A DNA stretch of 64,000 nucleotides from Lutibacter litoralis (GCF_014646675.1 NZ_BMNS01000008.1:66910-130909); one strand, 5' to 3'. Shown: positions 9,201-17,939, counted from the first letter of the stretch. Notes: a model not told the origin generated them from the letters alone. Made by a program: numbers and translations.

Positions 9201-10651
9201 TTTACTTCCATTTCACCATCAAAATGCATGTTTTTAAAAATACCGTTTAAACTAATATTTTTATAAGTATAGTTTTTATATTGATGTTTAGATACTTTTC
9301 CTTTTACTGAAGTATTTAAGTTTTCTAATGTAAATCCACTTCCATCAATATTGGCTTCCATAGACAGCAAACCAACAAGACTATCGCCCATTATTTTACC
9401 CAATTTTAAATCTACAACTTTAATATATCCTTTGTACGAAGCATTGTCAATATTGTCTATATTTGTCAAAACAAGGTCAGATATTGAAGTTCCTAAATCT
9501 GTTTTTAGAGTTAATTGTGCATCAATCAAATTTGGAGTAATGTAGGTGTTTCCGCTTAATGTAAATCTTCCTATTTCTTTAAATGTTGATGGTAATGTAT
9601 TTCCTAAAACTTCGGGTAACATTATTTTTAAATGATTATAGTCTGAAGTTAAATTTGTAAAATCTCCATTCATTGAAAAACCATTTTCTTGATTAAAGAT
9701 ATTTTTAAAATTTAAGTCCCCATAAATAAGTGCATTTTTATCGGTTTTTAGTTGTAAATCACTCGCAACAAAATCATTTAATTTTCCATTAATTTTAGTA
9801 GAAAAATGCAACACATCATCCGTACCAAATTCACTATAAAATTTTTTAAGATCTAAAAGAGATACCGTAGCTTCTTGCACGGTGGCATTAATAGTTACTA
9901 AATTATTAAAATCTGAAAAATCTTCACGATTATACGTAAAGTTTATATCTGCTAAAACTGAAGATGTTTTAGTTTTTAAAGATGTATTTTTAAAACGCAT
10001 AAAAGATTTTGTATACGTAAAATCACTAGACAAGTTTTCAATTTTTAAATTATGATTTTCAACGAAACTAAGCCCTGTTATTTCAGTTGAAACATTTGGA
10101 CCTGCAATTTTAAAATTAGTTGTTTTACCATTTATATTTTTAAAAAATAATGGATTATCATTCTCCGAATTTTCATCAGAAATTGCTACATAGCCGTTTA
10201 CAAGTTTTAATTTGGTTGCAGTTAATAGAAAACCCGAAGGTTTATCACTTTCATTTCCATCGTTAAATTTATCAACAAAAACGGTTAACGCATCATCGTC
10301 TTCATCTTTATATGTTTTAATATTTAAAACAAAATCGTCTAGTGCAATTTGACCAAATTCTAATTTATTATTTATAATGTTTTTGTAACTAAATATAGAT
10401 GTTGTTAAATTATCAACATACACAAGAGTATCTAAATGATGGTCTCTAATAAAAATGCTATTTAATTGTACATCCCCTAAAAAAGCTAGGTTCACTTTTT
10501 CTATATTAATATCTACATTAAACTCTTTTCTTAAATAATTTGTTGCTGATTTTCCTAAACTTGTTTGCACTTTAGGAATAGATAATAAGATACTTACTAT
10601 TACTAAAAAAAGTAACAGTATCAGTAAAATTTTAGGTCCTATTTTTTTTAT
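6215..10651 (-). CDS. tamB: TamB-like translocation/assembly module protein, start codon unclear
   Basis: Very large (approximately 1,478 residues) AsmA/TamB-type protein: one N-terminal membrane helix, then a long periplasmic beta-rich rod of repeating amphipathic strands, and a C-terminal DUF490-like segment near residues 1000-1380. These proteins span the periplasm and help outer-membrane protein assembly or lipid traffic. The first canonical start, GTG at 10570, would remove the membrane helix. The frame stays open upstream to a TAA at 10700-10702 and encodes KKIGPKILLILLLF... just before it, but contains no ATG, GTG or TTG. The boundary given here uses an ATA at 10651. It is divergent from tsaD, a usual Bacteroidota arrangement. 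Confidence 0.85.
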   Translation of the reverse strand: MKKIGPKILLILLLFLVIVSILLSIPKVQTSLGKSATNYLRKEFNVDINIEKVNLAFLGDVQLNSIFIRDHHLDTLVYVDNLTTSIFSYKNIINNKLEFGQIALDDFVLNIKTYKDEDDDALTVFVDKFNDGNESDKPSGFLLTATKLKLVNGYVAISDENSENDNPLFFKNINGKTTNFKIAGPNVSTEITGLSFVENHNLKIENLSSDFTYTKSFMRFKNTSLKTKTSSVLADINFTYNREDFSDFNNLVTINATVQEATVSLLDLKKFYSEFGTDDVLHFSTKINGKLNDFVASDLQLKTDKNALIYGDLNFKNIFNQENGFSMNGDFTNLTSDYNHLKIMLPEVLGNTLPSTFKEIGRFTLSGNTYITPNLIDAQLTLKTDLGTSISDLVLTNIDNIDNASYKGYIKVVDLKLGKIMGDSLVGLLSMEANIDGSGFTLENLNTSVKGKVSKHQYKNYTYKNISLNGIFKNMHFDGEMEVNDDNIKLNFNGLADLSRDIYTFDFKTTVDYCDLNTINLFKRDSISKIKGDIDIQVKGNSFDDLVGTVDFKNSLYLNQKGNYFFKDFNITSSFLDSIRTITINSPEILTGRIEGKFKFNELGKLAQNSIGSIYSNYNPYQVTPNQNLNFRFYIFNKIVEVFYPEVILAPTTTIRGSISSNNNLFKLNIKSPKVEAFTNVISELNLQIDNKNPLFNTQLTIDEIKSDYYDISKLHLVNITLSDTLYFRTEFIGGKENTEKFDLSFYHTFNKENKSVFGLQKSNFIYKNNMWVINPENNLKNKVVFDSKTKLYSIDQFLIASKGQKIEFQGTMQDTISKDFKFNFKNVKLSNITPDVDSLKLRGIINGALNYNQFKKRLKPTANLTISDFNINNSYQGDLKVGIEGKNSMTEYALNVSLKRDNSISFSAVGELDFTPEKPILDVIVDFEEFKLDAFSPLGEDVFNNIRGYAYGNVNVTGQLNNPKMTGELYLDQAGLYFPYLNVDYLFEGTSVITLENQTFNLEDVQIKDTQNNTKGALKGTISHKYFDNWALNLELNTRNLLVLNTEEEETSLYYGTGFLAGNASIIGPTDKLVIDVVGRTNKGTRFVIPISDVKTVSASELIRFVSKDKDVNEIESRRAFISEKLKGLSINFNLEVTKDAEVEMVLDKATGSSLKGSGTGNLQIELDTKDKFDMYGDFIVDNGIYNFKYGGIINKPFNVKKGGSISWSGDPFTADINIEAVYRVSANPKSLLENITANRKIPIDLITRFSGELFDSERTFDIEIPNSSSTVASELAFKLNSNDDNSKTRHFVSLLASGAFYNESDLSVNTSGLVYGTASDLLSNAFDNIVNKGDNKFKLKPVYTFGEKNRIDNLNINDQFGFNFGYEINDRILINGKASVPIGSKEQTSIIGEVTIDFLLNDAGTLRSSIFNRQNEIQYSEQDEEGYTQGIGINYQIDFDNGAELLEKLGLKKKKEIDSVNTKKPVVKESKASKIN

Positions 10652-10713
10652 TCGTTTGATATGCGCTAAATTTGCATTTTTATGGCAATTTTCGTGCCTT
10701 TATTTGTTAAATT

Positions 10714-11748
10714 ATGATTAAAAATAAATCAATTTACATACTCGGTATTGAATCTTCTTGCGACGATACAAGCGCTGCTGTTATATGCAACGGAAAAATA
10801 CTTTCAAATGTTGTAGCAAATCAAGAAATTCACACCAAATATGGTGGTGTTGTTCCCGAATTAGCTTCACGTGCACATCAACAAAATATTGTTCCTGTAA
10901 TTCAACAAGCAATTCAACAGGCAAATATCGACAAAAAAGACTTAAATGCCATAGCTTTTACGCGCGGACCTGGATTAATGGGTTCTTTATTGGTTGGAAC
11001 CTCTTTTGCAAAGTCACTTTCGTTGGCTTTAAACATTCCGCTAATTGCCGTAAATCATATGCAAGGTCACGTATTAGCACATTTTATTGATGAGGAAAAT
11101 CAGCAAAAACCTCCATTTCCTTTTTTGTGTTTAACCATTAGTGGTGGCCATACGCAAATTGTAAAAATTACAGATTACTTTACTATGGAAGTAATTGGTG
11201 AAACTTTAGACGATGCTGTTGGTGAAGCTTTTGATAAATCTGCCAAAATTTTAGGATTGCCTTATCCCGGTGGACCATTAGTAGATAAATATGCGAAACT
11301 TGGAAATCCACTTGCTTTTAAGTTCACAAAACCAAAAATGGCAGATTTAAATTTTAGCTTTAGCGGATTAAAAACTGGTATTTTATACTTTATTCAGAAA
11401 AAAGTAAAAGAGAATCCAAATTTTATTGAAGAAAACCTTAACGATATTTGTGCCTCAATACAATACACAATTGTTGAAATTTTATTTGACAAACTTAAAA
11501 AAGCAGTTGAAAAAACAGGAATAAATCATGTTGCAATTGCCGGTGGTGTTAGTGCTAATTCAGAAATTAGAAAAGTATTAAAAGAAACAGAACACAAGTA
11601 TGGTTGGACAACGTATATTCCAAAATTTGAATATACTACAGACAATGCTGGAATGATTGCCATTACTGGTTATTTAAAATATTTAGATAACAACTTTTCT
11701 AAAGATACGATAATTGCAACTGCGAGATTAAAAGTGAATGAACAATAA
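10714..11748 (+). CDS. tsaD: tRNA N6-threonylcarbamoyladenosine transferase TsaD
   Basis: 344-residue TsaD (Kae1/YgjD), the ASKHA-fold subunit that transfers the threonylcarbamoyl group to A37 of ANN-decoding tRNAs with TsaB and TsaE. The N-terminal LGIESSCDDTSAA is at residues 11-23. The metal-binding HMQGH (HxxxH) is near residue 110, SGGHTQI near 143, and the second nucleotide loop AGGVSANSE near 280. Length matches the family. The ATG is 63 bp from the inferred tamB start on the opposite strand, so the two promoters must share a very small space. Confidence 0.97.
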   Translation: MIKNKSIYILGIESSCDDTSAAVICNGKILSNVVANQEIHTKYGGVVPELASRAHQQNIVPVIQQAIQQANIDKKDLNAIAFTRGPGLMGSLLVGTSFAKSLSLALNIPLIAVNHMQGHVLAHFIDEENQQKPPFPFLCLTISGGHTQIVKITDYFTMEVIGETLDDAVGEAFDKSAKILGLPYPGGPLVDKYAKLGNPLAFKFTKPKMADLNFSFSGLKTGILYFIQKKVKENPNFIEENLNDICASIQYTIVEILFDKLKKAVEKTGINHVAIAGGVSANSEIRKVLKETEHKYGWTTYIPKFEYTTDNAGMIAITGYLKYLDNNFSKDTIIATARLKVNEQ

Positions 11749-11788
11749 ATTTTATAAAATTTTTACTATTTATTTTAATTCTAAATTG

Positions 11789-11796
11789 TATTTTTG
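11789..11796 (+). promoter_or_regulatory. -7 box before the metal-receptor operon (TATTTTTG)
   Basis: TATTTTTG fits TAnnTTTG and ends only 5 bp before the ATG at 11802. The transcript would therefore start at or next to the start codon. Confidence 0.5.
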
Positions 11797-11801
11797 ATGC
11801 A

Positions 11802-12215
11802 ATGAAAGATTTTTTTAGAAAAATAACAGCTCTGGTAATGGTAACAATTTTATTGTTATCTACATCTTCATTTTCTCTTTACAAACATTTTTGTGGTGAT
11901 AATTTAGTTACTATTTCAACTGAAAGAATTGAAAATTGCTGTGACTCTGAAACCTTTCTAGCACAATCTAATAAACTAATTTTTTCAGAAGAAGATTGTT
12001 GTAAAAATGAAACTACTTTTAAAAAAGTTCAACTATTTGATTATACAAACTCAGTTAAAATAACAAAAAGTCAAATATTATTTTTAAGTTCATTTTACTT
12101 TAGTTTTATTCAAAATTTAACTAGTGTAACTACTTCAAAAAAATATTATAAGGATTTTTCTCCACCTTCACTTGTTTTAAATAAACAAGTACTTTTTCAA
12201 ACATTCTTAATTTGA
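11802..12215 (+). CDS. Small secreted Cys-rich protein, HYC_CC_PP-like
   Basis: 137-residue exported protein with an N-terminal hydrophobic segment (residues 8-27). It has HFC at about residue 29, two CC pairs near residues 46 and 66, and a PP near residue 125. This order of motifs matches the small flavobacterial family labelled HYC_CC_PP, which has no known function. The His and Cys pairs suggest metal binding, but that is inference. It precedes the TonB receptor by 78 bp and the HMA-domain protein beyond it, all on one strand, so a three-gene metal-handling operon is likely. Base composition does not differ from its neighbours. Confidence 0.6.
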   Translation: MKDFFRKITALVMVTILLLSTSSFSLYKHFCGDNLVTISTERIENCCDSETFLAQSNKLIFSEEDCCKNETTFKKVQLFDYTNSVKITKSQILFLSSFYFSFIQNLTSVTTSKKYYKDFSPPSLVLNKQVLFQTFLI

Positions 12216-12293
12216 TAACAGCTTCTTTTTAAAAGAACACCTATATGCCTTTATGCAAGTATTGGCTACTTATCAATTATTAAGAAAATATAA

Positions 12294-14522
12294 ATGTCAA
12301 AAAATATTATTTTACTATTAATACTATTTCCCTTTATAGTATATAGTCAAGAAACTTTTAAAGGAACAATTTTAGATACAAATAATGCACCTATTTTTGG
12401 CGCAAGTATCTATTGGGAAAACTCTCAAGTAGGAACAAATTCAGACGAAAATGGAAGTTTTTCAATAAAAACCTTAGAAAATAACAAGCAGCTGGTTGTT
12501 AGTTTTATAGGTTATGAAACACAAAAACTTTCTGTAGACAAAATAAGCAAAACAACCATTGTTTTAGTTGCGGATAATCAATTAGATGAAGTTAGTATTC
12601 AAACTAGAAGAAAAAGTTCTAATAGAGTAAGTTATGTGGTAAAAAACATAATTAATGTAAACAAGGCAGAGCTTTTAAAAGCCGCGTGTTGCAACCTAGC
12701 AGAAAGTTTTGAAACAAATCCTTCAATAGATATAAATTATAGTGATGCGCTTACTGGAACAAAACAAATTAAAATGCTGGGATTAACAAGTCCATATATA
12801 CAAATTGTTCAAGAAAATATTCCAAATATTAGAGGTGCTGCGCAAACATATGGATTAACTTTTACACCAGGAACTTGGGTTGAAAGCATCCAAATTACAA
12901 AAGGAGCTGGTAGCGTTGTAAATGGTTATGAAAGTATAACTGGTCAAATTAATGCTGAATTGGTAAAACCTTCAACCGATAAAAACGTTTTTGTAAATGC
13001 CTATAGTTCTCTTAATGGAAGGTTAGAATTAAACACGCATTTTAACACAAAAGTTTCTGATAAATGGGATACTGGACTGTATCTTCATGGAAATTTGAGA
13101 GATAAAAAAATTGACGATAATAAGGACGACTTTTTAGACGCTCCACTTACAAAACAAGTGAATATTATGAACCGTTGGCAATACACCAACACCGAAAAAG
13201 GATGGGTTAGTTTTATAAACTTACGTTATTTAAATGATGCAAAAACAACTGGAGAAATAGATTTTAACCCAGATATTCATAAAAAAACAACTTCTTTTTG
13301 GGGAAGTGAAATAGCAACAGAACGCTTTGAAACTTCAGCAAAAATAGGATATGTTTTTCCTGAATTGCCTTACAAAACTTTTGGTTTACAGATTGCCTAC
13401 AGTTATCACAATCAAGACTCTTATTTTGGTTTAAAAGAATATGAAATAAATCATAAGAGTGTATATGCAAATTTAATTTACAATTCTATAATTTCAGATA
13501 CTCGTAATAAATTTGCTACTGGAATTAGCACTACTTTTGATAATTTTGACGAACTGGTTTTAACAACAAATTACAAACGAAACGAAAAATCTGTTGGTGC
13601 GTTTTTTGAATATAATTATGATAATTTAGATAATTTAAGTCTATCTGCAGGCGTTAGAATAGATCATCATAATTTATTAAAAACATTTATAACACCTCGG
13701 CTACATGCAAAATATACACCTTGGGATACTGGAACTTTCCGTGTTTCTTTAGGAAGAGGAAAAAAGAGTGCTGCCATTTTTGCTGAAAACCAATGGTTAT
13801 TTGGAACAAACAGAACCCTAAAAATTGTAAACAATAATGGTGAGTATTATGGTTTAAACCCTGAAATTGCTTGGAATTATGGCGCTTCATTTACTCAAAA
13901 ATTCGATTTCTTAAATAGAAAAGGAGACATTACTTTCGATTTTTATAAAACCGATTTTAACGAACAAATTATTGTAGATATGGAAAACCCTTCAGAAATT
14001 TCGTTTTACAATGCAACATCAAATAGTAAAGCAAATAGCTTTCAATTTGAAGTAAATTATAGTCCGTTTACACATTTTAGTATAAAAACTGCCTATAAAT
14101 ATCAAGATATAAAAAACGGCTATATTTCTGGTTCAAAACAACAACCAATGCAACCTAAAAACCGCTTTTTCACTAATTTATCTTATGAAACACATCAAAC
14201 TGAAAAAGGTGGAAATTGGAAATTTGATTATACTTATAATTGGCAAAGTGAACAACGTTTACCAGATACAAGTATTTATACTGCAGCTTATCAATTACCA
14301 GAATATGCAGCTAAACATATTAGTATGAATGCACAGATTACTAAAGTTTTTTCTCCTCGTTTTGAATGGTATCTTGGAGGTGAAAATTTAACTAATCACC
14401 AACAAAAAACTCCTATTTTAGGAGCTGACAATCCATTTGGTACAAATTTTGACTCAAGTATTGTATATTCTTCAGTACTTGGTGCAATGTATTACACGGG
14501 AATTAGATTTAATATTGAATAA
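12294..14522 (+). CDS. TonB-dependent receptor with CarboxypepD_reg-like N-domain
   Basis: 742-residue outer-membrane receptor. A signal peptide (residues 1-18, cut after YSQ or nearby) is followed by a carboxypeptidase-regulatory-like beta-sandwich (about 20-105, with GASIYWENSQVGTNSDENGSFSI). A plug domain (about 115-235) has a conserved AACCNLAESF motif and GAGSVVNGYESITGQIN. A 22-stranded-type barrel ends in Phe-Asn-Ile-Glu. Such receptors import chelated metals or other scarce solutes using TonB energy. The paired Cys in the plug and the cysteine-rich neighbours on both sides suggest a metal substrate, possibly copper, but nothing in the barrel fixes this. It ends 13 bp before the first possible start of the HMA protein. 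Confidence 0.88.
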   Translation: MSKNIILLLILFPFIVYSQETFKGTILDTNNAPIFGASIYWENSQVGTNSDENGSFSIKTLENNKQLVVSFIGYETQKLSVDKISKTTIVLVADNQLDEVSIQTRRKSSNRVSYVVKNIINVNKAELLKAACCNLAESFETNPSIDINYSDALTGTKQIKMLGLTSPYIQIVQENIPNIRGAAQTYGLTFTPGTWVESIQITKGAGSVVNGYESITGQINAELVKPSTDKNVFVNAYSSLNGRLELNTHFNTKVSDKWDTGLYLHGNLRDKKIDDNKDDFLDAPLTKQVNIMNRWQYTNTEKGWVSFINLRYLNDAKTTGEIDFNPDIHKKTTSFWGSEIATERFETSAKIGYVFPELPYKTFGLQIAYSYHNQDSYFGLKEYEINHKSVYANLIYNSIISDTRNKFATGISTTFDNFDELVLTTNYKRNEKSVGAFFEYNYDNLDNLSLSAGVRIDHHNLLKTFITPRLHAKYTPWDTGTFRVSLGRGKKSAAIFAENQWLFGTNRTLKIVNNNGEYYGLNPEIAWNYGASFTQKFDFLNRKGDITFDFYKTDFNEQIIVDMENPSEISFYNATSNSKANSFQFEVNYSPFTHFSIKTAYKYQDIKNGYISGSKQQPMQPKNRFFTNLSYETHQTEKGGNWKFDYTYNWQSEQRLPDTSIYTAAYQLPEYAAKHISMNAQITKVFSPRFEWYLGGENLTNHQQKTPILGADNPFGTNFDSSIVYSSVLGAMYYTGIRFNIE

Positions 14523-14586
14523 ATAAATTTTAAACATGAACTTTTCAAAGAAAAATCACGAATACAGAAACAAAAATGTAAACAAC

Positions 14587-14955
14587 ATGAGTAAAAAAAC
14601 ATTATTAATTATTGCAATTCTTTTTATAGGAGTTTCAACACAAGCACAAAAGAAAAATAAAAACGCTAAAATTACTTTTGAAGTAAATGGTATTTGTGAA
14701 ATGTGTAAAGACCGCATAGAAAAAGCCGTTTTAAAAACTAAAGGTGTAAAATTTTGCAGTTGGAGTATAGAAACGCATCAACTATCTTTAATTATGGATG
14801 AACGTAAAGTTGATGAACTCACTATTCATAAAAACATTGCAGCTGTTGGGCACGATACTAAAAAAGTAAAAGCTACAGATGAAGCTTATAATAATTTACA
14901 CGGTTGCTGTAAATATGATCGCGTAAATCCACAATATGGAACACAAGATCACTAA
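14587..14955 (+). CDS. Exported heavy-metal-associated (HMA) domain protein
   Basis: 122-residue protein. I chose the ATG at 14587 (MSKKTLLIIAIL) because it gives a clean signal peptide ending near THAQ-like STQAQ; an in-frame ATG at 14536 would add 17 polar residues in front. After the signal comes one HMA fold with the metal motif GICEMCKDRIEKAV (CxxC). A C-terminal HGCCKYDRVNP tail adds another Cys pair. HMA domains pass Cu(I) or similar soft metals between partners. Being periplasmic and downstream of a TonB receptor, it could bind the imported metal or act as a sensor. Function is inferred from the fold and context. Confidence 0.8.
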   Translation: MSKKTLLIIAILFIGVSTQAQKKNKNAKITFEVNGICEMCKDRIEKAVLKTKGVKFCSWSIETHQLSLIMDERKVDELTIHKNIAAVGHDTKKVKATDEAYNNLHGCCKYDRVNPQYGTQDH

Positions 14956-14976
14956 ATAAATTCTTTTATTTTACAA

Positions 14977-15007
14977 AACCTAACGGGACTAAAAAACCTG
15001 TTAGGTT
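14977..15007. repeat. Imperfect inverted repeat after the HMA gene
   Basis: AACCTAACGG and CCTGTTAGGTT face each other across about 10 bases with one bulge. It may fold into a weak hairpin after 14955, but it has no T-run and could instead be a dispersed intergenic palindrome. Confidence 0.45.
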
Positions 15008-15059
15008 AAAAATAATTTGGATTTTGAAATACACCAAAAAAACAATACATGTTTTTACT

Positions 15060-15085
15060 ATCATACCTGAGCAGGCAGATATCCA
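15060..15085. repeat. REP-like short repeat, degenerate copy
   Basis: TCATACCTGAGCAGGCAGAT followed by ATCC resembles the palindromic TCATTCCTGcgcAGGcAGGAATCC family also present three times at 40055-40184. It lies in the 222-bp gap between the HMA gene and the MscS gene. Confidence 0.45.
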
Positions 15086-15177
15086 AACATTGCTAATGGG
15101 AATTCTTTTTAGTTCAAGTTTCTTTATTTAAATTTGGTAAGAATTCATACTTTCGCAAGAATGATAAAAAATTCTAT

Positions 15178-16458
15178 TTATTTCTTAATTTGTTTAACAA
15201 ATGTGCTTAAATCTTTACCCGTTGGTTCTTCAAAAAATTCTAAATCAAAGTAAGGAATTGCTGCAATAATATGGTCAAAAATATCGGACATAATAGCTTC
15301 ATAGTTTGCCCATTCTTTATTACTACTAAAACAATAAATTTCTAATGGAATACCTTTTGAAGTTGGTGCTAATTGCCTTACCATAGAAAACAACTCTTTA
15401 CTTACATTAGAATTTTGTGCTAAATATGCATCTAAATATTTTCTAAAAACACCAAAATTAGTCAAGTTTCTTCCGTTTATTAAAACAGATTTATCCGCAC
15501 CAATTTTTTTATTATGTTCTGTAATTTCATTATATTTTCTATCTAGGTATTCTGTTACCAAATGTATTTTTTTTAGATTGTCTATTTCTTTAGTGGTTAA
15601 AAATTTTATTGAAGATTGTTTAATTAGCACAGCTCTCTTTATCCTTCTACCGCCAGATTCTTGCATTCCTCTCCAGTTTTGAAAAGAATCTGAAATTAAA
15701 CTATATGTTGGTATTGTAGTAAAAGTATTGTCCCAATTTTGTACACGAACAGTTGCCAAGTTTATGTCTGTAACCGTACCATCTGCACCAAACTTAGTGT
15801 AAACAATCCAATCGCCAATACGTACAATATCATTTACAGAAACCTGAATAGATGCCACAAAACCTAAAATAGTATCTTTAAAAATTAATAATATTACTGC
15901 AGAAGCAGCACCCAGGGTTGCAAAACTTAAAATATCCTGTCCTGTTATTTGATATACAATAAAAAAGGATGATAACCCCCATAAAAATATCATAACAACT
16001 TGCGCATAACTTTCTAAGGGTTTGTCTTTATAACGCTCTTTAGTTCTTAAATACCGTTGGGTAGATCTTACAAAACTTCTAATAATTTTTACAAATAAAA
16101 CAACCGCATAAATATTTATAATATCATTAAAAATCTTTAATAGATAAGGAAAATCCGCTAAAACTAACGGCACTAGACCTTTTAAAAATAACAATGGTAT
16201 AATATGAGCAAAATATCTAGAAAATTTACTTTGCACTAAAAAGTCGTCAAATGTTGTTGTTGTTTTTACTGAAAATACATCAAAAGCTTTAATAATTATT
16301 TTTCTTAAAACTCTATCTAGCAAGTATGCAACAGAAGTAATTAAAAAAAGTACAATAACTAGATTTATCGTTTCAGCCCAAAAATCAGCAACTCCTTTAT
16401 TTAATAAAGCTTCTTTTATAAAATTAACGTAATCTATAAATTTAATAGCATCAATCAT
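15178..16458 (-). CDS. MscS family mechanosensitive ion channel (YbdG-like)
   Basis: 426-residue inner-membrane protein with about five hydrophobic helices in residues 20-200, the last being the glycine/alanine-rich pore helix around SFATLGAASAVILLIFKDTILGFVASIQ. After it comes the MscS beta-domain with DWIVYTKFGADGTVTDINLATVRVQNWDNTFTTIP split across residues 215-250. Length, order and the long C-terminal domain resemble the YbdG/YnaI branch, which releases solutes on osmotic down-shock or acts as an osmotic sensor. It is transcribed after the E2 gene on the same strand, but hairpins lie between them (16529-16583), so it is probably a separate unit. Confidence 0.9.
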   Translation of the reverse strand: MIDAIKFIDYVNFIKEALLNKGVADFWAETINLVIVLFLITSVAYLLDRVLRKIIIKAFDVFSVKTTTTFDDFLVQSKFSRYFAHIIPLLFLKGLVPLVLADFPYLLKIFNDIINIYAVVLFVKIIRSFVRSTQRYLRTKERYKDKPLESYAQVVMIFLWGLSSFFIVYQITGQDILSFATLGAASAVILLIFKDTILGFVASIQVSVNDIVRIGDWIVYTKFGADGTVTDINLATVRVQNWDNTFTTIPTYSLISDSFQNWRGMQESGGRRIKRAVLIKQSSIKFLTTKEIDNLKKIHLVTEYLDRKYNEITEHNKKIGADKSVLINGRNLTNFGVFRKYLDAYLAQNSNVSKELFSMVRQLAPTSKGIPLEIYCFSSNKEWANYEAIMSDIFDHIIAAIPYFDLEFFEEPTGKDLSTFVKQIKK

Positions 16459-16528
16459 ATTATTTTTGTTTAAGCTTCTTGAAAAAATTATATATTTTAA
16501 AGTATAATGTAAAACCTTTTAAAAGTGA

Positions 16529-16560
16529 AGAGATGTTGAAATTGAAAATCCAACATCTCT
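16529..16560. repeat. Perfect 10-bp inverted repeat
   Basis: AGAGATGTTG and CAACATCTCT pair across a 12-base loop between the E2 terminator and the MscS start. It has no T-run, so it may be a leader hairpin or an operator for the MscS gene. Confidence 0.45.
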
Positions 16561-16583
16561 AAAAAACGCCTAATAGTCTAGGC
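16561..16583 (-). terminator. Rho-independent terminator of the E2 gene
   Basis: Reading the minus strand after the E2 stop, GCCTA-N6-TAGGC is followed directly by GTTTTTT. A short stem plus a T-run is a standard intrinsic terminator. Confidence 0.65.
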
Positions 16584-16590
16584 TTATATT

Positions 16591-17919
16591 TTAAAATTCA
16601 GCATTTACATCCCAAGCTTCTAAACTTTCTTTAATTGCTTTGATAAACATTCCTCCTAAAGCGCCATTTACAACTCTATGATCATAAGAGTGAGAAATAA
16701 ACATTTTACGTCTTATCCCTATAAAATCGCCTTCTGCGGTTTCAATTACCGCAGGCACTTTTCTAACAGCTCCTAAAGCTAATATTGCAACTTGAGGCTG
16801 ATTAATAATTGGGGTTCCAAAAACACTTCCAAAACTTCCAACATTTGTAACGGTATAAGTTCCTCCTTGAATGTCATCTGGACTAAGTTTTCCATTTCGT
16901 GCTTTAACTGCTAAACTGTTAACAGATTTAGTCATACCAACCAAATTTAATTGATCAGCATTTTTAATTACAGGTACAATTAAATTTCCATCAGCTAATG
17001 CCGCAGCCATTCCTAAATTAATGGCTTTTCTTTTGATAATTTTATCACCATCTACAGAAATATTAATCATAGGAAACTCTTTAATAGCCTTTGCCACTGC
17101 TTGCATAAAAATTGGCGTGTAGGTAATTTTTTCTCCTTCGCGTTCGAAAAACTTATCTTTAACTTTATCTCTCCATTTAACAACATTTGTAACATCAACT
17201 TCTATAAAAGATTGCACATGTGCAGATGTTTGCGTAGACTCAATCATATGATGCGCAATTAATTTACCCATACGAGTCATTTCAATAATTTCATCTCCAC
17301 CATTAACAGAAACGGGAGTTGTTGCCTTAACTGGAATCGCTTTCTTTTCAAAAGTTATTTCCGGAGCAACCTTAGGAATAACCTCTTTATTAACAGATGG
17401 TTGCTCTTTTTGCTTACCACTTTCTAAATAAGCTAAAATATCATTCTTTGTTACTCTATTATCTTTTCCAGTACCAACAATAGCTTCTAATTGTTCCATT
17501 GAAATACCTTCTGTTTCGGCAATATTTCTTACTAGTGGAGAATAAAATTTACCAGAAGGAGATTTTTTTTCAATACTTGTGCTTTCAATAGCTTGGTTTA
17601 CTTCATTTTCAACTTTCACAATTGCTTCATTAGTAGTTTCTGCAATTATCTCATTTGCACTATCATTTTCATTATCACCTAAGGTTTCAATAATAGCAAT
17701 AGTATCACCTACTTTAACAACACTATCTTCTTCAAATAACAATTCAACCAACGTTCCTTCAACTTCACTTGGAACTTCAGAATCTACTTTATCAGTTGCA
17801 ATTTCCACAATTGCTTCATCAAGTTCAATGCTATCGCCTACTTGTTTTAACCAAGAAGTTATGGTTGCTTCCGCAACACTTTCACCCATTTTTGGAAGTT
17901 TTACTTCAAATTTTGCCAT
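16591..17919 (-). CDS. 2-oxo acid dehydrogenase E2 (dihydrolipoyl acyltransferase)
   Basis: 442-residue E2 core subunit. Lipoyl domain is residues 1-78, with the lipoylated Lys in the ATDKVDSE turn near 43. A Glu/Asn/Thr-rich linker follows, then a peripheral-subunit-binding domain near 125-168 (SPLVRNIAETEG...GTGKDNRVTKNDI) and a catalytic domain from about 210. It resembles branched-chain-type E2s more than pyruvate E2; a separate pyruvate E2 (pdhC) is at 56163. The catalytic HxxxDG motif reads HRVVNG here, with Asn replacing the usual Asp (aat on the coding strand), while the catalytic His is intact. It stands alone, so E1 and E3 must be elsewhere. Substrate is not determinable. Confidence 0.9.
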   Translation of the reverse strand: MAKFEVKLPKMGESVAEATITSWLKQVGDSIELDEAIVEIATDKVDSEVPSEVEGTLVELLFEEDSVVKVGDTIAIIETLGDNENDSANEIIAETTNEAIVKVENEVNQAIESTSIEKKSPSGKFYSPLVRNIAETEGISMEQLEAIVGTGKDNRVTKNDILAYLESGKQKEQPSVNKEVIPKVAPEITFEKKAIPVKATTPVSVNGGDEIIEMTRMGKLIAHHMIESTQTSAHVQSFIEVDVTNVVKWRDKVKDKFFEREGEKITYTPIFMQAVAKAIKEFPMINISVDGDKIIKRKAINLGMAAALADGNLIVPVIKNADQLNLVGMTKSVNSLAVKARNGKLSPDDIQGGTYTVTNVGSFGSVFGTPIINQPQVAILALGAVRKVPAVIETAEGDFIGIRRKMFISHSYDHRVVNGALGGMFIKAIKESLEAWDVNAEF

Positions 17920-17939
17920 TATGATTTTTTTAAGTTTTG

